64,000 nt of DNA from Pengzhenrongella frigida (GTDB lineage: Bacteria > Actinomycetota > Actinomycetes > Actinomycetales > Cellulomonadaceae), in assembly GCF_004168625.1 (NCBI RefSeq), contig NZ_SDWW01000003.1, positions 1-64,000 on the forward strand, written 5' to 3'. Below, piece after piece: positions 1 to 8,445 of this stretch (the first letter of the stretch is position 1; each line of letters begins with the position of its first letter). The notes under the pieces are model-generated. The model was not told the origin of the DNA. It saw only the letters and a list, made by a program, of their open reading frames with translations, and did no database searches. The translations under genes were made by a program, and so were the position numbers.

Positions 1-2
1 CC

Positions 3-614
3 CTGACCGGCCGCGGCGCCACCATCCGCCCCCACCTGTCCGTCCTGGTCGACTACCCCACCCTGCTCACCCTCACCACCACCACCCACCACCCCACCTG
101 CACCGCCCAGACCGCGGGGACCACCGAGGCGACCGGGGCGCCGCCGTGCCCCGCCGGGACCTTCCCCCTCCTCGCCAGCCCGCTCACCCCGGGCGCCCTC
201 ACTCCGGGCACGCTCAACCCGGCCGTGTTCGAAAGCGGCCAACCCGTGCCCCGCGCCGTCCTGGACCGGCTCCTGTGCGACGCCGCCATCACCCGCATCG
301 TGTTCGGCCCCGACTCCCAGATCCTCGACGTCGGCCGCACCCACCGCACCTACCCCACCCACCTACGCCGCGCCATCATCGCCCGCGACAAACACTGCCA
401 ATACCCCTCCTGCCACGCCCCACCCCGCATGTGCCAGGCCCACCACAGCAAGCACTGGACCCGCGACCACGGCACCACCGACGCCCGCACCGGCGTCCTG
501 CTCTGCACCCACCACCACACCGTCGTCCACGACAACCACATCGAGATCCACTGGGAACCCGGCCACGGCTGGCAATTCACCGACCAAAACGGCCAGATTC
601 TGACGCCGGATTAG
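3..614 (+). CDS. HNH endonuclease, DUF222 family (3' part only)
   Basis: The reading frame is open from the window edge to the TAG at 612-614, so the start lies upstream. The last ~70 residues carry an HNH nuclease core: two CxxC-like cysteine pairs (CQYPSC, then a Cys in RMCQAHH), the HHSKHW segment and a CTHHHTVVHDNH block. This is the C-terminal layout of the large DUF222/HNH (13E12-repeat) family that is present in many copies in Actinobacteria. A Pro/Thr-rich linker precedes it and contains a 15-bp repeat encoding LTPGA-LTPGT-LNPAV (183-227). The family is presumed to cut DNA; its biological role is unsettled. No other mobile-element gene lies nearby in the window. Confidence 0.85.
   Translation: MTGRGATIRPHLSVLVDYPTLLTLTTTTHHPTCTAQTAGTTEATGAPPCPAGTFPLLASPLTPGALTPGTLNPAVFESGQPVPRAVLDRLLCDAAITRIVFGPDSQILDVGRTHRTYPTHLRRAIIARDKHCQYPSCHAPPRMCQAHHSKHWTRDHGTTDARTGVLLCTHHHTVVHDNHIEIHWEPGHGWQFTDQNGQILTPD
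183..227 (+). repeat. 15-bp in-frame tandem repeat in HNH linker
   Basis: Three degenerate 15-bp units encode a (L-T/N-P-x-x) linker just upstream of the HNH domain. The repeat length keeps the reading frame, so copy changes would only alter linker length. Confidence 0.6.
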
Positions 615-684
615 TCAGTGCTCATTAGACTGCTCAGCCATGGGCTCGTTCATCGAGCGAGCGAGTATTTGGCAGTGTTCTCTA

Positions 685-711
685 GTCATTGTCATTGTCT
701 TTGTCTTTGTC
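685..711 (+). repeat. Hexanucleotide micro-repeat
   Basis: Two gtcatt units are followed by two gtcttt units and a final gtc, period 6. It lies in the 614-779 intergenic patch, which is visibly richer in A and T than the rest of the window. Confidence 0.75.
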
Positions 712-723
712 GCCATCCTTCGT

Positions 724-792
724 CAGCGACTCAGCGACTCAGCGACTCAGCGACTCAGCGACTCAGCGACTCAGCGACTCAGCGACTCAGCG
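724..792. repeat. Octanucleotide tandem repeat (cagcgact, 8 full copies plus 5 bp)
   Basis: Eight exact copies of the 8-bp unit plus a partial ninth. Read on the minus strand, each unit contains TGA, and the stop codon of the leftward YbaK-like gene (779-781) lies in the copy at 780-787 and its neighbour. The array therefore runs across the gene's last codons and its 3' flank. Eight is not a multiple of three, so copy changes could alter downstream readthrough frames but not the protein itself, which stops in the first unit it meets. Confidence 0.9.
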
Positions 793-1360
793 TCGCCAGG
801 TCCGTGATCACCTGGGCGCCGGGCATCGTGGTGAGCAGTGCGCCGGGCAGGGCGAGCTTGGAGCGGCGCAGGCCGCTCCCGATGATCACGACCCCGTGGG
901 CCTCGGTGTCGGGCTCGCCGATCCGCGAATCGACCAGCACTCGCCAGGTTGTCGGCAGGCCTACCGGGGTGATCCCGCCGTGCGCCATCCCGGACAGCTC
1001 GGTGGCGCGATCGGTGGGCAGGAAGGAGGCCTTGCGCACGTCGAGCAGACGCCGGATGACGTTGTTGACGTCGGCCCGGGTGGTCGCCCTCACCACGGCG
1101 GCCGCGATGCGCTCGTCGCCGCTCCGCGTGCCGGCGACGAGTACGCAGTTGGCCGAGGCTGCCGGCGGGAGGTCATAGGCCGCTGTGAGTGCGGCCGTGT
1201 CGGCGAGGTCGGGGTCGATCTCGGCGACGGCAACGCGATCGGCGACCGTCGGGTCGAGGGCTGCCCAGCGGTCCAGCGCCTCGCGGGTGCCGGCTGCGAG
1301 CAGGTCGGGGTGGTCGACGGCGCGGAGCCACTTCAGGCGTCCGATCGTGGTCAGGGACAT
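779..1360 (-). CDS. YbaK/EbsC-type aminoacyl-tRNA deacylase family protein
   Basis: A 193-residue protein with the YbaK/aa-tRNA-synthetase-associated fold. Family features are the central CVLVAGTRSGDERIAAAVV strand region, a lysine in DVRKASFLP, the GMAHGGITPVGLP loop and a terminal hydrophobic segment. Members hydrolyse mischarged aminoacyl-tRNA in trans, but substrate choice (Cys/Pro/Ala) cannot be read from sequence, and some actinobacterial homologues have no known activity. It starts only 4 nt after the stop of the PEBP-family gene, so the two are probably co-transcribed leftward. Its stop codon lies inside an octanucleotide array. Confidence 0.8.
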   Translation of the reverse strand: MSLTTIGRLKWLRAVDHPDLLAAGTREALDRWAALDPTVADRVAVAEIDPDLADTAALTAAYDLPPAASANCVLVAGTRSGDERIAAAVVRATTRADVNNVIRRLLDVRKASFLPTDRATELSGMAHGGITPVGLPTTWRVLVDSRIGEPDTEAHGVVIIGSGLRRSKLALPGALLTTMPGAQVITDLATLSR

Positions 1361-1364
1361 CGGG

Positions 1365-1895
1365 TCACTGGCGCCGGTACGTCGGGGTCAGGACGGCTCG
1401 CCCCAGGGTGTGGAACAACGCGTTGAAGGCCACCGCGGTCGGGGTCGCGTCCGGGGTCAGGCCCAGGTGCTCGACGTCGAGAGCGTGCACCGCGAAGACG
1501 TACCGGTGGGTGTGGTCGCCGGGCGGGGGTGCGGCACCGGCGTAGCCCGTGGTGCCGCCGTCGTTGCGGGTCTGAAACGCGGGGGAGGGTAGTGCGGCGC
1601 TGGCGGGGTCACCTGCGCCGGTGGGGAGCGTCGTCGTGCCGGCGGGCAGGTCGACGACGGTCCAGTGCCAGTACCCCGCGGGGGTCGGAGCGTCGGGGTC
1701 GAAGCAGTTCACGACGAACGAGCGGGTGCCGACGGGGGCGCCTTCCCAGCGCAGGTGCGGCGAGACGTCTCCAGCCTCGGTGTGCGGGTCTGCCATCTCA
1801 TCGCCCTCGGCGACGTCGTCGCTCACCAGGGTGAAGGACGGGACGTGGGGGAGCAGGGCGTACGGGTCAGGTGCGATCGGCCGGGTCAGATCCAT
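1365..1895 (-). CDS. YbhB/YbcL family (PEBP / Raf kinase inhibitor-like) protein
   Basis: A 176-residue protein with the bacterial PEBP core: the early FTLVSDDVAEGDEM stretch, SPHLRWEGAPVGTRSFVV, the DPDAPTPAGYWHW ligand-pocket signature and a late HRYVFAVHALD strand. PEBP proteins bind phospholipid or small anionic ligands, and the role of bacterial members is poorly defined. No signal peptide, so probably cytoplasmic. CATGAT ends 6 nt before the ATG on the coding strand and no clear Shine-Dalgarno precedes it, which suggests a leaderless start. It is first in a two-gene unit with the YbaK-like gene. Confidence 0.88.
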   Translation of the reverse strand: MDLTRPIAPDPYALLPHVPSFTLVSDDVAEGDEMADPHTEAGDVSPHLRWEGAPVGTRSFVVNCFDPDAPTPAGYWHWTVVDLPAGTTTLPTGAGDPASAALPSPAFQTRNDGGTTGYAGAAPPPGDHTHRYVFAVHALDVEHLGLTPDATPTAVAFNALFHTLGRAVLTPTYRRQ

Positions 1896-1996
1896 CGGGC
1901 CATCATGCTCCGCGAGGCCCCGTCCCGGTCTGCGGACACTCGCGCGCGGGCCGGGTTGACAGCCCGGGGCAGGGGTCGTTCACTAGAAGAATCACC

Positions 1997-2026
1997 TCGA
2001 ACACCTGTTCGAACAAGAGGTAGACT
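1997..2026 (+). promoter_or_regulatory. SOS box (LexA operator) overlapping mutasome promoter
   Basis: TCGAAC-N4-GTTCGA at 1997-2012 is a perfect inverted repeat and matches the known actinobacterial LexA consensus. A -10-like TAGACT follows at 2021-2026. The operator fills the -35 position, so bound LexA would block RNA polymerase. The first downstream gene is imuA' at 2187, leaving a leader of about 150 nt. The rest of the 1896-2186 gap holds a 17-bp direct repeat and the ribosome binding site. Confidence 0.88.
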
Positions 2027-2140
2027 GGTGGCACATCGTCTCTCGTCACGTCGACCTTTTGTCGGCAGCTTTCGCGACGGCGGAGCAGGGCCTGAAACAG
2101 GGAGCAGGACCCTGATGCAGGTAGGGCAAACGGTCGGTTC

Positions 2141-2174
2141 AAGGGCACCACGGTGTCAAAGGCACCACGGTGCG
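2141..2174 (+). repeat. 17-bp tandem direct repeat in the imuA' leader
   Basis: Two nearly identical 17-bp units (core ggcaccacggtg) abut each other and end at the aaagga of the ribosome binding site (2175-2183). Each core is almost self-complementary. A second copy of a translation-initiation segment is one possible origin. Confidence 0.7.
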
Positions 2175-2186
2175 AAAGGAGAGGGC

Positions 2187-3149
<963 letters not shown>

Positions 3150-3162
3150 GGGTGGTGTCGGG

Positions 3163-4938
3163 ATGAGTCGGGAGCCGGCGGGTCGGGAACCAGCGGGTCG
3201 GAAGTCGGCGGGTCGGGAGCCGGCGAGTCGAGAGTCTGCGAGCCCGGCGGTCCGTACGGCAGTGCTCTGGGTCCCCGACTGGCCGGTGGTCGCCGCGATG
3301 GCGGCCGGCCAGGCGGAGGTCCATCAGAGTGTGGCCGTGCACGACGGGCGGCGGATCACGGCCGTCTCCGCGCTCGCCCGGACCCAGGGGGTGCGCCGCG
3401 GCATGCGCAGACGTCAGGCCCAGGAGTGCTGCCCGGAGCTGGTGCTGCTCACCGTCGACGAGGGGCGTGACGCGCGCGCGTTCGAGCCGGTCTCCGCGGC
3501 TGCCGAGACCGTGGTGGCCGGACTGGAGGTGGCCCGTCCGGGCCTGCTGCTGCTTCCGGCGGACGGCGCCAGCCGTTTCCACGGGTCCGAGCAGGCGCTC
3601 GCCGAAGCGCTCGTGGAGCAGGTTGCCGAGCGCACGGGGCACGAGTGCCAGGTGGGGGTGGCCGACGGCGGTTTCGCGGCGATCCTGGCGGCCCGCGCCT
3701 CGAGCGTCGTGGCGCCTGGAGGTGCGCGCGCCTTCCTCGCCCCGCTCGCCGTCGAGCAGCTGGTGCACGCGGCGATGGGCGATCGTGCGGTGGCCGAGAT
3801 CAACGGTCTGCTCGATGTGCTGCACCGGCTCGGGCTGCGGACCCTGGGCGACCTGACGGCTCTTCCGGCCTCCGACGTCGAGGCGCGGTTCGGGCGGCTC
3901 GGCCTCTGGGCGCACCGGCTGGCCCGCGGGGAGGATGTGCGTCCGCCGGTTCGGCGACGGCTCGAGCCGGACGTCGAGGTGACCTGCGAGTTCGATCCGC
4001 CGGCGGAACGGGTCGACGCCGCGGCGTTCGCCGCCCGCCGCCTCGCAGAGCAGCTGCAGGCGATGCTCCTCGAGCGGTCCGTGAGCTGCGGGCGACTGCG
4101 GATCACCGCGTGGACCGATGCGGGGGACGAGCTCGTGCGCACCTGGCGTACCGATGCGGGCGGGCTGGGCGGGTTGAGCCCGGCACGGATCACCGACCGG
4201 GTCCGCTGGCAGCTCGAAGGGTGGTTGTCGGGCAACGCCTTGCGCGGTCCGGGGCGGGCCGGCGGCCAGGGCGGGTCGGGGAACCACGACCGGAGCGCAC
4301 CCGCGCCGGCAGCGCTCGTGCGCCTCGGGATCGCGGCCGAGGAGGTCGCGCCCGCCGGGGCGGAACAGGGTTGGCTGTGGGGCGGGGCGAGCGGCGGCGA
4401 TCTGCGCGCCCACCGGGCCCTCCTCCGGGTGCAGGGGCTGATCGGTGGCGACGGGGTCCAGGTGGCCACGCTGCAGGGTGGCCGTGACGTGCGCGACCAG
4501 GTTCACCTGGCTGCCTGGGGGGACGCCCGGACCCCGCCGCGGGTGGCGGACCGTCCCTGGCCCGGCCGGTTGCCCGAACCCGCTCCTGCCACGGTCCTCG
4601 TCGAGCCGGCGCCGGTGGACGTGCTCGACGCGCTGGGTGCAGGGGTGCGGGTAGACCTGCGTCTGACGATGAGTGCCCCTCCGGTCGCGCTGCAGTGGCG
4701 GGCCCGCCCGCGCGACCGCGGCCAGGGCGACGGTGTCCAGAGTGGTAGCGGCCAGAGCGGTGACGACGACGGCCCGCATGCCCTGGTGGCCTGGGCCGGA
4801 CCGTGGCCGATGGTCGAGCGGTGGTGGAGCCAGGCACCGAAGCGACGGGTGCACCTGCAGGTCGCGCTCGCGGACGGCCGTGCCCTGCTCCTTGCCTGCA
4901 CCGGCGGCGAGTGGACGTGCGAGGCGGTCTATGACTGA
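3163..4938 (+). CDS. imuB: ImuB, Y-family polymerase-like mutasome hub
   Basis: A 591-residue Y-family polymerase homologue. The entry strand reads AVLWVPDWPVVAAM instead of the catalytic DxD-type motif of active DinB enzymes, as expected for the non-catalytic ImuB. Palm and little-finger-like regions follow. At residues ~402-407 is QGWLWG, close to the beta-clamp binding motif QLPLWG reported in mycobacterial ImuB. It links clamp, ImuA' and DnaE2 during SOS mutagenesis. ATG 3163 was chosen because the preceding reading frame overlaps imuA' and shows no homology. The first ~27 residues are five degenerate REPAG repeats. Its last 8 nt overlap dnaE2. Confidence 0.87.
   Translation: MSREPAGREPAGRKSAGREPASRESASPAVRTAVLWVPDWPVVAAMAAGQAEVHQSVAVHDGRRITAVSALARTQGVRRGMRRRQAQECCPELVLLTVDEGRDARAFEPVSAAAETVVAGLEVARPGLLLLPADGASRFHGSEQALAEALVEQVAERTGHECQVGVADGGFAAILAARASSVVAPGGARAFLAPLAVEQLVHAAMGDRAVAEINGLLDVLHRLGLRTLGDLTALPASDVEARFGRLGLWAHRLARGEDVRPPVRRRLEPDVEVTCEFDPPAERVDAAAFAARRLAEQLQAMLLERSVSCGRLRITAWTDAGDELVRTWRTDAGGLGGLSPARITDRVRWQLEGWLSGNALRGPGRAGGQGGSGNHDRSAPAPAALVRLGIAAEEVAPAGAEQGWLWGGASGGDLRAHRALLRVQGLIGGDGVQVATLQGGRDVRDQVHLAAWGDARTPPRVADRPWPGRLPEPAPATVLVEPAPVDVLDALGAGVRVDLRLTMSAPPVALQWRARPRDRGQGDGVQSGSGQSGDDDGPHALVAWAGPWPMVERWWSQAPKRRVHLQVALADGRALLLACTGGEWTCEAVYD
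3169..3243 (+). repeat. Five 15-bp in-frame repeats at ImuB N-terminus
   Basis: Five degenerate 15-bp units encode REPAG, REPAG, RKSAG, REPAS and RESAS directly after the start Met-Ser. They lie before the conserved polymerase-like fold, so they form a low-complexity charged tail. Confidence 0.85.
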
Positions 4939-7900
4939 GCGTGCAACGGCTGGGGGTGGGACGGCTGGGCCCCGCTATGCCGAGCTGCACGCCCACACAG
5001 CCTTCAGCTTCCTCGACGGCGCCAGCCAGCCGGAGGAGCTCGCGGCCGAGGCCGCGCGCCTGGGCCTGTCCGCCCTCGCAGTGACCGACCACGACGGGCT
5101 GTACGGCGTCGTGCGGTTCGCGCAAGCGGCCCGCGCTGTCGGGCTGCCGACGGTTTTCGGGGCGGAGCTGCACCTGCCCGCCCCCGATGTCCGGGGTGAG
5201 GTGCTCGACCCGCCCACCGGTGTGCCAGACCCCCGCTCGACCCACCTGCTGGTGCTCGCCCGGGGGCCGGACGGCTACCGCAACCTTTCGCGAGCGATCG
5301 CCACCGCGCACCTGTCGACGGGACGCAAGGGCGCTGCGGCGTACCGGTTGGAGGAGCTCGCCGAGCAGGCGGCGGGGCAGTGGCTCATCCTGACCGGCTG
5401 CCGCAAGGGCGCGGTCCGCCGCGCGCTCGATCCGGCCGGCGCCGGTGCCGGCGTCCACGGCCCGGGTGCCGGCCGGAGCAGGTCCGACCGCGAGCAGGCC
5501 GCGCGCACGGAGGTCGATCGGCTCAGCGCGCTGTTCGGCCGAGACAACGTCGCGGTCGAGATCACCGATTCTGGCGACCCGTGGGACTCCGATCGGGTCG
5601 ATGCGCTCGCGGCGCTCGCGGCGGCGTCGGGCCTGCCGCTCGTCGCGACGGGCAACGTGCACTACGCGACCCCGCGCGACGCGGACCTGGCTGGTGCCTT
5701 GGCCGCGGTGCGGGCCAGGTCCTCGCTCGATGACCTCGACGGGTGGCTGCCCTCGACCGGGGGGTTGCACCTGCGATCGGCGGCCGAGATGCTCGGCCGA
5801 CACGCGCGCCACCCGCAGGCGGTTGCCACCGCGGCCGCGCTCGGGGACGAGTGCGCGTTCGACCTCCATCTCGTGGCCCCGCAGCTCCCGCCGTACCCGG
5901 TTCCCCCCGGACACACCGAGGCGACCTGGCTGCGCGAGCTGACCTGGCGTGGTGCCGCCCGGCGGTACGGACCTCGAGGGTCGGAACGGGTGCCCGGGGC
6001 GTACGCCCAGATCGCCCGCGAGCTCGACGTCATCGAGGCGCTGACCTTCCCCGGGTACTTCCTGATCGTCCACGACCTGGTCGAGTTCTGTCGCGAGAAC
6101 GGCATCCTGTGCCAGGGACGGGGCTCGGCAGCGAACTCGGCGGTCTGCTACGCGCTCGGAGTCACCGCTGTCGACGCCGTGCGGCACGGTCTGCTCTTCG
6201 AGCGGTTCCTCGCGCCCGAGCGCGACGGTCCGCCGGACATCGACGTGGACATCGAGTCGGGCCGCCGCGAGGAGGTCATCCAGTACGTCTACGCCAAGCA
6301 CGGGCGCACGCACGCGGCACAGGTGGCCAACGTCATCTCCTACCGTCCTCGCTCGGCGGTGCGCGATGCCGCCCGGGCGCTGGGGCACGACGTCGGGCAG
6401 CAGGATGCCTGGAGCAAGAGCATCGAGAGGTGGGGGAGCCTGCGTGGAACCCCGGAGCCGCAGGGGCCAGGCCAGCCGCCCGGGTTCGGCGCGCACGGCA
6501 GTGCCGGCGGCGGGCTGCCGGGCGACCTCACCGCCGACCGGCACGACGTCGTCCCGGCGCACCGACCCCCACCGGCCAGCGACCTCGACGAGATCCCCGA
6601 GCAGGTGCTGGACCTGGCTGAGCGGTTTCTCCACCTGCCCCGACACCTCGGGATCCACTCGGGCGGCATGGTGCTGTGCGACCGACCGGTGATCGAGGTG
6701 TGCCCCGTGGAGTGGGCCCGGATGCCGGGCCGCACCGTGCTGCAGTGGGACAAGGACGACTGCGCCGATGCCGGACTGGTGAAGTTCGACCTGCTCGGCC
6801 TCGGCATGCTCACCGCGTTGCAGATCGGGTTCACGCTGGTCCGCGAGCACGAAGGCGTCGAGCTCGACCTGCACGGCCTGCCGCAGGAGGACCCGCTCGT
6901 CTACGACCTGCTCTGTGCGGCGGACACGGTCGGGGTGTTCCAGGTCGAGTCGCGCGCGCAGATGTCGACGCTGCCCCGCCTGCGGCCGCGCACGTTCTAC
7001 GACATCGTCGTCGAGGTTGCGCTGATCCGTCCCGGTCCGATCCAGGGCGGTTCGGTCCATCCGTACATCGAGCGGGCGCAGGGGCGCGAGAAGGTCACCT
7101 ACCTGCACCCGCTGCTGGAGAAGTCGCTCGCCAAGACCCTCGGCGTGCCGCTGTTCCAGGAGCAGCTCATGCAGATGGCGATCGACGTCGCCGACTTCAC
7201 CGGTGCGGAGGCGGACCAGCTGCGCCGGGCGATGGGTTCCAAACGGTCGACCGAGAAGATGGAGGCGCTGCACGCGCGTCTCCAGGAGGGTATGAGGGCC
7301 AACGGGATCGGGCGCGAGGTGGGGGAGGAGATCTTCGACAAGCTCAAAGCGTTCGCGGACTTCGGGTTCCCGGAGTCGCACGCCTACTCCTTCGCCTATC
7401 TCGTCTACGCGAGCGCCTGGCTCAAGGTCCACCACCCCGCAGCGTTCTACGCGGGTCTGCTCGCGGCCCAGCCGATGGGGTTCTACTCGCCGCAGTCGCT
7501 CGTGGCCGACGCGCGACGGCACGGGCTGACCGCGCTGCGTCCGGACGTGCTCACGTCGGGGGTGCAGGCCGGGCTCGAGCGGGTGCCGGGGGACGCGGGC
7601 CCGGCGCTGCCGCTCGTCCCGCTGCCCTCCGGCAGCTCGGCGCGGCCTCTGCGGGCGCCCGACGGCGTGATGCCCGACGGCGTGATGCCCGACGGCGTCC
7701 TGCCCCACGGTGCGCTCGCGGTGAGGCTCGGCCTCGCCTCCGTGCGCGGGGTGAGCACCGAGGCCGCGACGGCGATCGTCGCCGAACGCACGGCGAACGG
7801 CCCCTATCGCGACCTGCGCGACCTCGCCCGGCGGGTGCGGCTGACCACGACGCAGCTCGAGGCGATGGCTACAGCGGGGGCGCTCGGCAGCCTGCCGGGG

Positions 7901-8434
7901 CCGACCGGGCGCGGGGTCGAGCGGCGCGAGGCGCTGTGGGCTGCGGGGGCGCTGTCTCAGGAGGGCCCCGACACGCTCCCGGGGGTGTCGGTCGGCGTCG
8001 CTGCCCCGACGCTTCCCGGTATGAGCGACGTCGAGCTGGCCGTGGCCGACGTCTGGGCCACAGGGGTCTCCGTGGACTCCTACCCGACGCAGTACGTCCG
8101 GGCCGGCCTGGACGCGGCCGGGGTGCTGCGGGTGGCCGAGGCCTTCCAGCACGAGCCCGAGCGGCGGGTCGCGGTTGCAGGGGTGGTCACCCATCGCCAG
8201 CGCCCGGGTACCGCGGGTGGGGTCACGTTCCTGTCCCTCGAGGACGAGACGGGGATGCTCAACGTCATCTGCAGCACCGGCCTGTGGCAGCGGTTCCGAC
8301 GGGTCGCGCGCACGTCTGCTGCCCTGGTCGTGCGGGGCCGGCTCGAGCGGGCCGACGGTGCCACGAATCTCCTCGCGGAGCACCTCGCGCCCTTGTCGCT
8401 CCGGGTGCCGACGACGTCCCGGGACTTCCAGTAG
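4931..8434 (+). CDS. dnaE2: DnaE2, error-prone DNA polymerase III alpha subunit
   Basis: A 1167-residue C-family polymerase. It has an N-terminal PHP domain (AELHAHTAFSFLDGAS, LAVTDHDGLYG), the palm with the PDIDVDIESGRREEV catalytic aspartates near residues 436-440, FQEQLMQMA and GFPESHAYSFA helices, and an OB fold (VAVAGVVTHRQRPG) near the C-terminus. DnaE2 extends from lesions during SOS and is the mutagenic polymerase of the ImuA'B-DnaE2 system. The ATG overlaps the imuB stop by 8 nt, giving tight coupling. Odd points are a Gly/Pro-rich insertion at residues ~505-545 and a 15-bp repeat (DGVMP x3) near residue 911. It ends 11 nt from the convergent permease gene. Confidence 0.95.
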   Translation: MTERATAGGGTAGPRYAELHAHTAFSFLDGASQPEELAAEAARLGLSALAVTDHDGLYGVVRFAQAARAVGLPTVFGAELHLPAPDVRGEVLDPPTGVPDPRSTHLLVLARGPDGYRNLSRAIATAHLSTGRKGAAAYRLEELAEQAAGQWLILTGCRKGAVRRALDPAGAGAGVHGPGAGRSRSDREQAARTEVDRLSALFGRDNVAVEITDSGDPWDSDRVDALAALAAASGLPLVATGNVHYATPRDADLAGALAAVRARSSLDDLDGWLPSTGGLHLRSAAEMLGRHARHPQAVATAAALGDECAFDLHLVAPQLPPYPVPPGHTEATWLRELTWRGAARRYGPRGSERVPGAYAQIARELDVIEALTFPGYFLIVHDLVEFCRENGILCQGRGSAANSAVCYALGVTAVDAVRHGLLFERFLAPERDGPPDIDVDIESGRREEVIQYVYAKHGRTHAAQVANVISYRPRSAVRDAARALGHDVGQQDAWSKSIERWGSLRGTPEPQGPGQPPGFGAHGSAGGGLPGDLTADRHDVVPAHRPPPASDLDEIPEQVLDLAERFLHLPRHLGIHSGGMVLCDRPVIEVCPVEWARMPGRTVLQWDKDDCADAGLVKFDLLGLGMLTALQIGFTLVREHEGVELDLHGLPQEDPLVYDLLCAADTVGVFQVESRAQMSTLPRLRPRTFYDIVVEVALIRPGPIQGGSVHPYIERAQGREKVTYLHPLLEKSLAKTLGVPLFQEQLMQMAIDVADFTGAEADQLRRAMGSKRSTEKMEALHARLQEGMRANGIGREVGEEIFDKLKAFADFGFPESHAYSFAYLVYASAWLKVHHPAAFYAGLLAAQPMGFYSPQSLVADARRHGLTALRPDVLTSGVQAGLERVPGDAGPALPLVPLPSGSSARPLRAPDGVMPDGVMPDGVLPHGALAVRLGLASVRGVSTEAATAIVAERTANGPYRDLRDLARRVRLTTTQLEAMATAGALGSLPGPTGRGVERREALWAAGALSQEGPDTLPGVSVGVAAPTLPGMSDVELAVADVWATGVSVDSYPTQYVRAGLDAAGVLRVAEAFQHEPERRVAVAGVVTHRQRPGTAGGVTFLSLEDETGMLNVICSTGLWQRFRRVARTSAALVVRGRLERADGATNLLAEHLAPLSLRVPTTSRDFQ
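7661..7705 (+). repeat. Three 15-bp in-frame repeats in dnaE2
   Basis: Two identical units and one variant encode DGVMP, DGVMP, DGVLP in the linker before the helix-hairpin-helix region. A fourth, more diverged unit (HGALA) follows. Confidence 0.85.
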
Positions 8435-8445
8435 CTACGGAGCCC

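Noticed and set aside
3-614. HNH gene as evidence of a mobile element or intron
   Set aside because: The DUF222 family is dispersed in actinobacterial genomes without transposases or intron structure, and no terminal repeats or integrase are seen here.
724-792. Possible CRISPR-like array
   Set aside because: Units are 8 bp with no spacers; the same holds for every other array in the window. No cas genes are present, and the RecB-like nuclease at 26.4 kb sits in its usual PAC2-HAD context.
4190-8383. Long antisense frame over imuB-dnaE2
   Set aside because: A shadow of dnaE2. Low-complexity Arg/Gly/Pro translation and no ribosome binding site.
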